DNA of 64,000 nucleotides from Ruminiclostridium cellobioparum subsp. termitidis CT1112. GTDB lineage: Bacteria > Bacillota > Clostridia > Acetivibrionales > DSM-1351. The position numbers and the translations under genes were made by a program. Below are positions 61,352-64,000 of this stretch, piece by piece (the stretch's first letter is position 1; each line of letters starts with the position of its first letter). The stretch lies in assembly GCF_000350485.1 (NCBI RefSeq), contig NZ_AORV01000065.1:372001-436000 (forward strand), given 5' to 3'. The notes beneath the pieces were generated by a model. The model was not told the DNA's origin. It was given only the letters and a program-made list of their open reading frames with translations, and did no database searches.

Positions 61352-62605
61352 TCAGGCCGTTATATTTACACGCGCAACCTTATACAAAACCGTTATTGCT
61401 GCCGCTATAAGGATCATACCCATAAAAGCAGGTGCGGCATGACCAAGTGATACATAAATTTGACCTCCAATGATAGGACCGATTATTCTTGCCAAAGATT
61501 GAATAGATTGACTGCCGCCTTGAATCCTTCCTTGCTCACTGGAATCGACAGACTTGGAGACCATCCCATTGAAGGAAGGCCCAAAGATCGAATCACCAAA
61601 ACCAAATATAAACATTCCAACAATAAAAAGAGGATAGAAGGAGAATAAAGCCGATGCTGCAATAAAACCGTAGCCTGTAATCTCCGAAACCATCCCAAGG
61701 ATCGATATCTGTGCGTCACTGATTTTCAACAAAAGCTTTGGCATTATGAAACCTTGTGAAATGATGTCCTGTACGCCCATAATTGAAAACATAAGTCCGA
61801 TCAGTACAGGTTCCCAATTGAAAGTATCTATTGTAAACTGTGAAAAGACTGCCTGTAAAGCTCCGTTGGGTACCCAAAGTAAGAATGCTGAGACAAGCAG
61901 CCTTTTTAAGTTTTTAGTGGAAAGTACGTTTACTAGCTGTGTGAATGGATTCAGTCTTACAAAGGTAATCTTTTTCAGTCTGTTATTCCTGTCAAGGCTC
62001 TCAGGCATATATAGAATTCCATACACAACATTCAATAAAGTTATTATGGCTCCGAAATACATGGGTACTGAATAACCAAGCCTGGCAAGTAATCCGCCCA
62101 GAGCAGGTCCAATGGCGGCACCAACACCTGCAACCGCACTCACCCACCCAAAATATTTGGTTCGCTGTTCTCTTGGAGTGATATCTGCAAAATATGCGAA
62201 GATAGTACTTATGCTCCCGCCAGTTATACCCTCTATTATGCGTCCGGCAAACAGTATCCATAGTGCTCCTCCTATGCCAAAAACCAAGTACCCGATTGCC
62301 GAACCAAAAAGGCATACCAGTAGCAATGGACGTCGGCCATATCTGTCACTCAAAGCTCCAAGTCCCGGGGCCGCAAAAAATACGCAGACTGCATAAACAG
62401 AGGTCAGCAGCGTAACAGCTATAGCTTGATCTCCGGGATTGCTTATATAAGGCCGTACTAAGAACGGGACGACAGGCGCTATGATGCTGAAGCCTATTCC
62501 GCAAAGAAACACAGACATAAGACCGAATATTAAAGCCTTTTTATCGACGTTTTGTTCTACGTTCTTTTCTATATTCTTTTCATTGTGTAATCTAAATTTA
62601 AACAC
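61352..62605 (-). CDS. MFS transporter, TetA-like drug exporter
   Basis: 417 residues, twelve predicted helices, motif A in GLGALSDRYGRRPLLL between helices 2 and 3 and the antiporter-type GAAIGPALGGLL in helix 5. Likely exports a toxic compound using the proton gradient. GTG 62605 is 7 bases after GAGGAG. Under control of the MarR protein upstream, judging from operator palindromes. Confidence 0.88.
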   Translation of the reverse strand: MFKFRLHNEKNIEKNVEQNVDKKALIFGLMSVFLCGIGFSIIAPVVPFLVRPYISNPGDQAIAVTLLTSVYAVCVFFAAPGLGALSDRYGRRPLLLVCLFGSAIGYLVFGIGGALWILFAGRIIEGITGGSISTIFAYFADITPREQRTKYFGWVSAVAGVGAAIGPALGGLLARLGYSVPMYFGAIITLLNVVYGILYMPESLDRNNRLKKITFVRLNPFTQLVNVLSTKNLKRLLVSAFLLWVPNGALQAVFSQFTIDTFNWEPVLIGLMFSIMGVQDIISQGFIMPKLLLKISDAQISILGMVSEITGYGFIAASALFSFYPLFIVGMFIFGFGDSIFGPSFNGMVSKSVDSSEQGRIQGGSQSIQSLARIIGPIIGGQIYVSLGHAAPAFMGMILIAAAITVLYKVARVNITA

Positions 62606-62627
62606 GTAAATTCTCCTCTCAAAAGTT

Positions 62628-62657
62628 ATAATTTTGTTTCCTTGGAAACATAATTAT
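62628..62657. promoter_or_regulatory. MarR operator 1
   Basis: ATAATTTTGTTTCC-TT-GGAAACATAATTAT, a 30-base palindrome with one mismatch per arm, just downstream of and touching the -10 of the MFS promoter. Confidence 0.6.
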
Positions 62658-62685
62658 GGTAGCATGATTTTTGTTTCCTTGTCAA
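62656..62685 (-). promoter_or_regulatory. promoter of the MFS gene
   Basis: TTGACA (-35), 18-base spacer and TACCAT (-10), read on the minus strand. Operator 2 covers the -35 and operator 1 the -10 edge, an arrangement that allows repression. Confidence 0.6.
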
Positions 62686-62692
62686 CAAAAAT
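62667..62692. promoter_or_regulatory. MarR operator 2
   Basis: ATTTTTGTT-N8-AACAAAAAT, with the shared core TTTGTTTCCTTG of operator 1. A third similar site lies at 63281-63305 before the marR gene (TTTTTGTTTCTTTTTCAACAA). Confidence 0.6.
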
Positions 62693-62762
62693 TACGGCAA
62701 TAAAAATGCAGCCTGTTCTCAATAGAGTTGGCTGCCTGTGTTTTTATTTTCATTATTAAAAT

Positions 62763-63236
62763 TTATTCAGATTTAATATCTGCACCCTGTTTCTTTATTT
62801 CTTCATCCAAATGCCTGCTGTACTTTTCCACCAGGCCAAGCATACTCTCGAGCTGTTCCTCGGTTACCTGATCAAATACGGCTTTGTCCCGCTCACGAAA
62901 CTCTTTGTGCATTTCCTCATGGATCTTATAAATTTCCTGTCCTTTTTCAGTAAGCCTGAAATAGATTTCTTTCTTGTTATCCGGCTTCCGGTAGCTTTCG
63001 ACAGCACCTTTTTTTATGAGCTTCCTGGTCATTTTACTTATGGCACCGCTGGTCATATAAAAGGATTCCGCAAGTTTTGTCACGTTGGAATCCGCATTTC
63101 TTCCAATGTATTCCATACAATGTACTTCGGAAGACTTATAATCCTCAAAACTGTCTTTCATCCTGGAATTATTGAGCCAAACCATCTTGTTATATAAGTT
63201 CCTGAAACTCATTACCAGCTGTTCTTCTTTGTTCAT
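62763..63236 (-). CDS. MarR-family transcriptional regulator
   Basis: 157 residues with the winged helix: NVTKLAESFYMTSGAISKMTRKLIKKG (recognition helix, split for brevity) and wing YRKPDNKKEIYFRLTEKG. ATG 63236 follows GGGAGG at 7 bases; the frame to 63383 includes the repeat. Probably represses the downstream MFS gene and itself until a ligand binds. Confidence 0.9.
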   Translation of the reverse strand: MNKEEQLVMSFRNLYNKMVWLNNSRMKDSFEDYKSSEVHCMEYIGRNADSNVTKLAESFYMTSGAISKMTRKLIKKGAVESYRKPDNKKEIYFRLTEKGQEIYKIHEEMHKEFRERDKAVFDQVTEEQLESMLGLVEKYSRHLDEEIKKQGADIKSE

Positions 63237-63280
63237 GGCCTGTCCTCCCAACCATTGGTATATCAACAACATTATATTAA

Positions 63281-63305
63281 ATTTTTGTTTCTTTTTCAAC
63301 AATGT
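63281..63305. promoter_or_regulatory. MarR operator 3 (autoregulation site)
   Basis: ATTTTTGTT-N7-CAACAATGT resembles operators 1 and 2 and lies about 45 bases upstream of the marR start. Its right half merges into the left end of the adjacent family A repeat. Confidence 0.45.
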
Positions 63306-63446
63306 GTTGTGCTGATTAAAATTTTGTTTTGCTTTACAGATAGATTTAATTATAATCAACTGGTAACGCGAGTACAACTTCATGAAATAAGATGCACGGT
63401 TAAAAACAATTTTAGTAATTGGTTTTGGTGTGTCTATTTCATGAAG
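63298..63446. mobile_element. palindromic repeat family A, copy 4a (truncated)
   Basis: Left end AACAATGTGTTGTGC, then ATTAAAATTTTGTTTTGC, ACAGATAGATTTAAT, CAACTGGTAACGCGAGTAC, AACTTCATGAAATAAGATGC. It returns through GTGTCTATTTCATGAAGTTA. The inner two-hairpin module and the distal end are missing; copy 4b starts directly after. Confidence 0.65.
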
Positions 63447-63810
63447 TTAACCCGTTGTGCTAATTAAAATTTTGTTTTGCTTTACTGATAGATTTAATTA
63501 TATTCAACTGGTAACGCAAGGACAACTTCATGAAATAAGATGCACAGTTAAAAACAATTGCGGTAAATTGTCGCCGAAGGTAAAGTGGTTTTGCCGGCAA
63601 AGCAACAGGACGTTGCTTTGAGCTTCAAATCGAGACAGGAGGTCGAGTTTGAGCGACGGCAAAACCACTTTAAATGAGGCAATACAATTTTCGCAATTGT
63701 TTTGGGGGCAGCCTTATTTCATGAAGTTAGTACGGAAGTTACCAGTTGATATAAAAAAGTTACAAAGTTAAATCAAAAATTAAATTAACTATAATAAGCA
63801 CAACGCGTTG
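63447..63810. mobile_element. palindromic repeat family A, copy 4b (most complete)
   Basis: 364 bases, ends AACCCGTTGTGCTAATTA and GCACAACGCGTTG. Arms repeat the sequence of copy 4a, then enclose a core stem AAAGTGGTTTTGCCG / CGGCAAAACCACTTT (15 bases, perfect; 63581-63675). Inside are two hairpins: AAAGCAAC-AGGAC-GTTGCTTT (63599-63619) and GAC-AGGAG-GTC (63634-63644). No ORF. Confidence 0.7.
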
Positions 63811-63848
63811 AAGTTGTTATCATTTAATATAAAAAATCACACCTTAAA

Positions 63849-64000
63849 TTACACCTTCAAATCTCTTTTCCTGTAAAAAGTATAGGTTACCCATAACATT
63901 ACGGAGATGATTACAAGTGACAATACGACAAATACAGGCTTTAAGCCCCCTTCATACAGCTGCTGGGCTTCAAAGTATTTAAACGGGGTGATATACTTAA
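63849..64000 (-). CDS. ABC-2-type permease, C-terminal fragment (5' part outside window)
   Basis: The last 50 codons of a gene continuing past the window end: YITPFKYFEAQQLYEGG, a hydrophobic helix (PVFVVLSLVIISVMLWVTY) and RKRDLKV. The P-F-K-Y-F near the last helix and the tail of basic residues are typical of ABC-2 permeases. The transported substrate and the ATPase are not visible. Confidence 0.65.
   Translation of the reverse strand, partial: KYITPFKYFEAQQLYEGGLKPVFVVLSLVIISVMLWVTYTFYRKRDLKV

Overview
The window reads as the chromosome of a low-GC, endospore-forming, anaerobic, saccharolytic Firmicute, most like the mesophilic cellulolytic clostridia (Ruminiclostridium group). This rests on the spoIIA and spoVA sporulation genes, an electron-bifurcating [FeFe]-hydrogenase HydABC, a membrane pyrophosphatase, CUT1-type sugar ABC transport with YesM/YesN-type control, and frequent TTG/GTG starts behind strong GGAGG sites. 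The species is inferred from gene content, not from any search. Nearly all genes lie on the minus strand.

Layout. 0-7 kb: end of an AraC-type regulator, a phosphodiesterase, fabV, gapA, a DUF2156 protein, an M20 peptidase, trmL and cheX. 7.4-12.8 kb: the sporulation block in transcription order spoIIAA-spoIIAB-sigF, a palindromic mobile element, a 46-residue membrane peptide, then spoVAC-spoVAD-spoVAE; whiA lies just upstream. 12.8-20 kb: hprK-php-murB-rapZ-yvcK-glycogen debranching enzyme-whiA, a carbon and envelope control cluster. 20-30 kb: membrane pyrophosphatase, patatin, a duplicated-domain membrane protein, two tRNA-Gly genes, DUF554, CCA-adding enzyme, small proteins, and terC behind a yybP-ykoY manganese riboswitch. 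30-41 kb: a sugar locus with sensor kinase, AraC-type response regulator, two paralogous sugar-binding lipoproteins, two permeases and a GH31 glycosidase. 41-51 kb: hydC-hydB-hydA plus a 44-residue Cys-rich peptide, followed by a separate H2/redox sensing operon (2Fe-2S protein, sensory [FeFe]-hydrogenase with PAS domain, SpoIIE-type phosphatase) that ends in a TnpB-family protein lacking two of its three catalytic acids. 51-64 kb: assorted enzymes, PilZ, a CDP-alcohol transferase, CPBP protease, GNATs, a MarR-controlled MFS exporter, and the end of an ABC permease.

Three features deserve attention. (1) The nuclease-degenerate TnpB homologue at the end of the hydrogenase-sensor operon looks domesticated and could be an RNA-guided regulator. 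(2) A family of long palindromic repeats (near 9.6, 24.1, 35.5, 55.0 and 63.3-63.8 kb) has shared terminal repeats and, in two copies, an internal two-hairpin structure with compensatory base changes. (3) A second, roughly 90-105 bp repeat family sits exactly at the 5' ends of three unrelated genes and provides their GGAGG ribosome-binding site. Rex-like palindromes at both hydrogenase operon promoters suggest NADH/NAD+ control of hydrogen metabolism.
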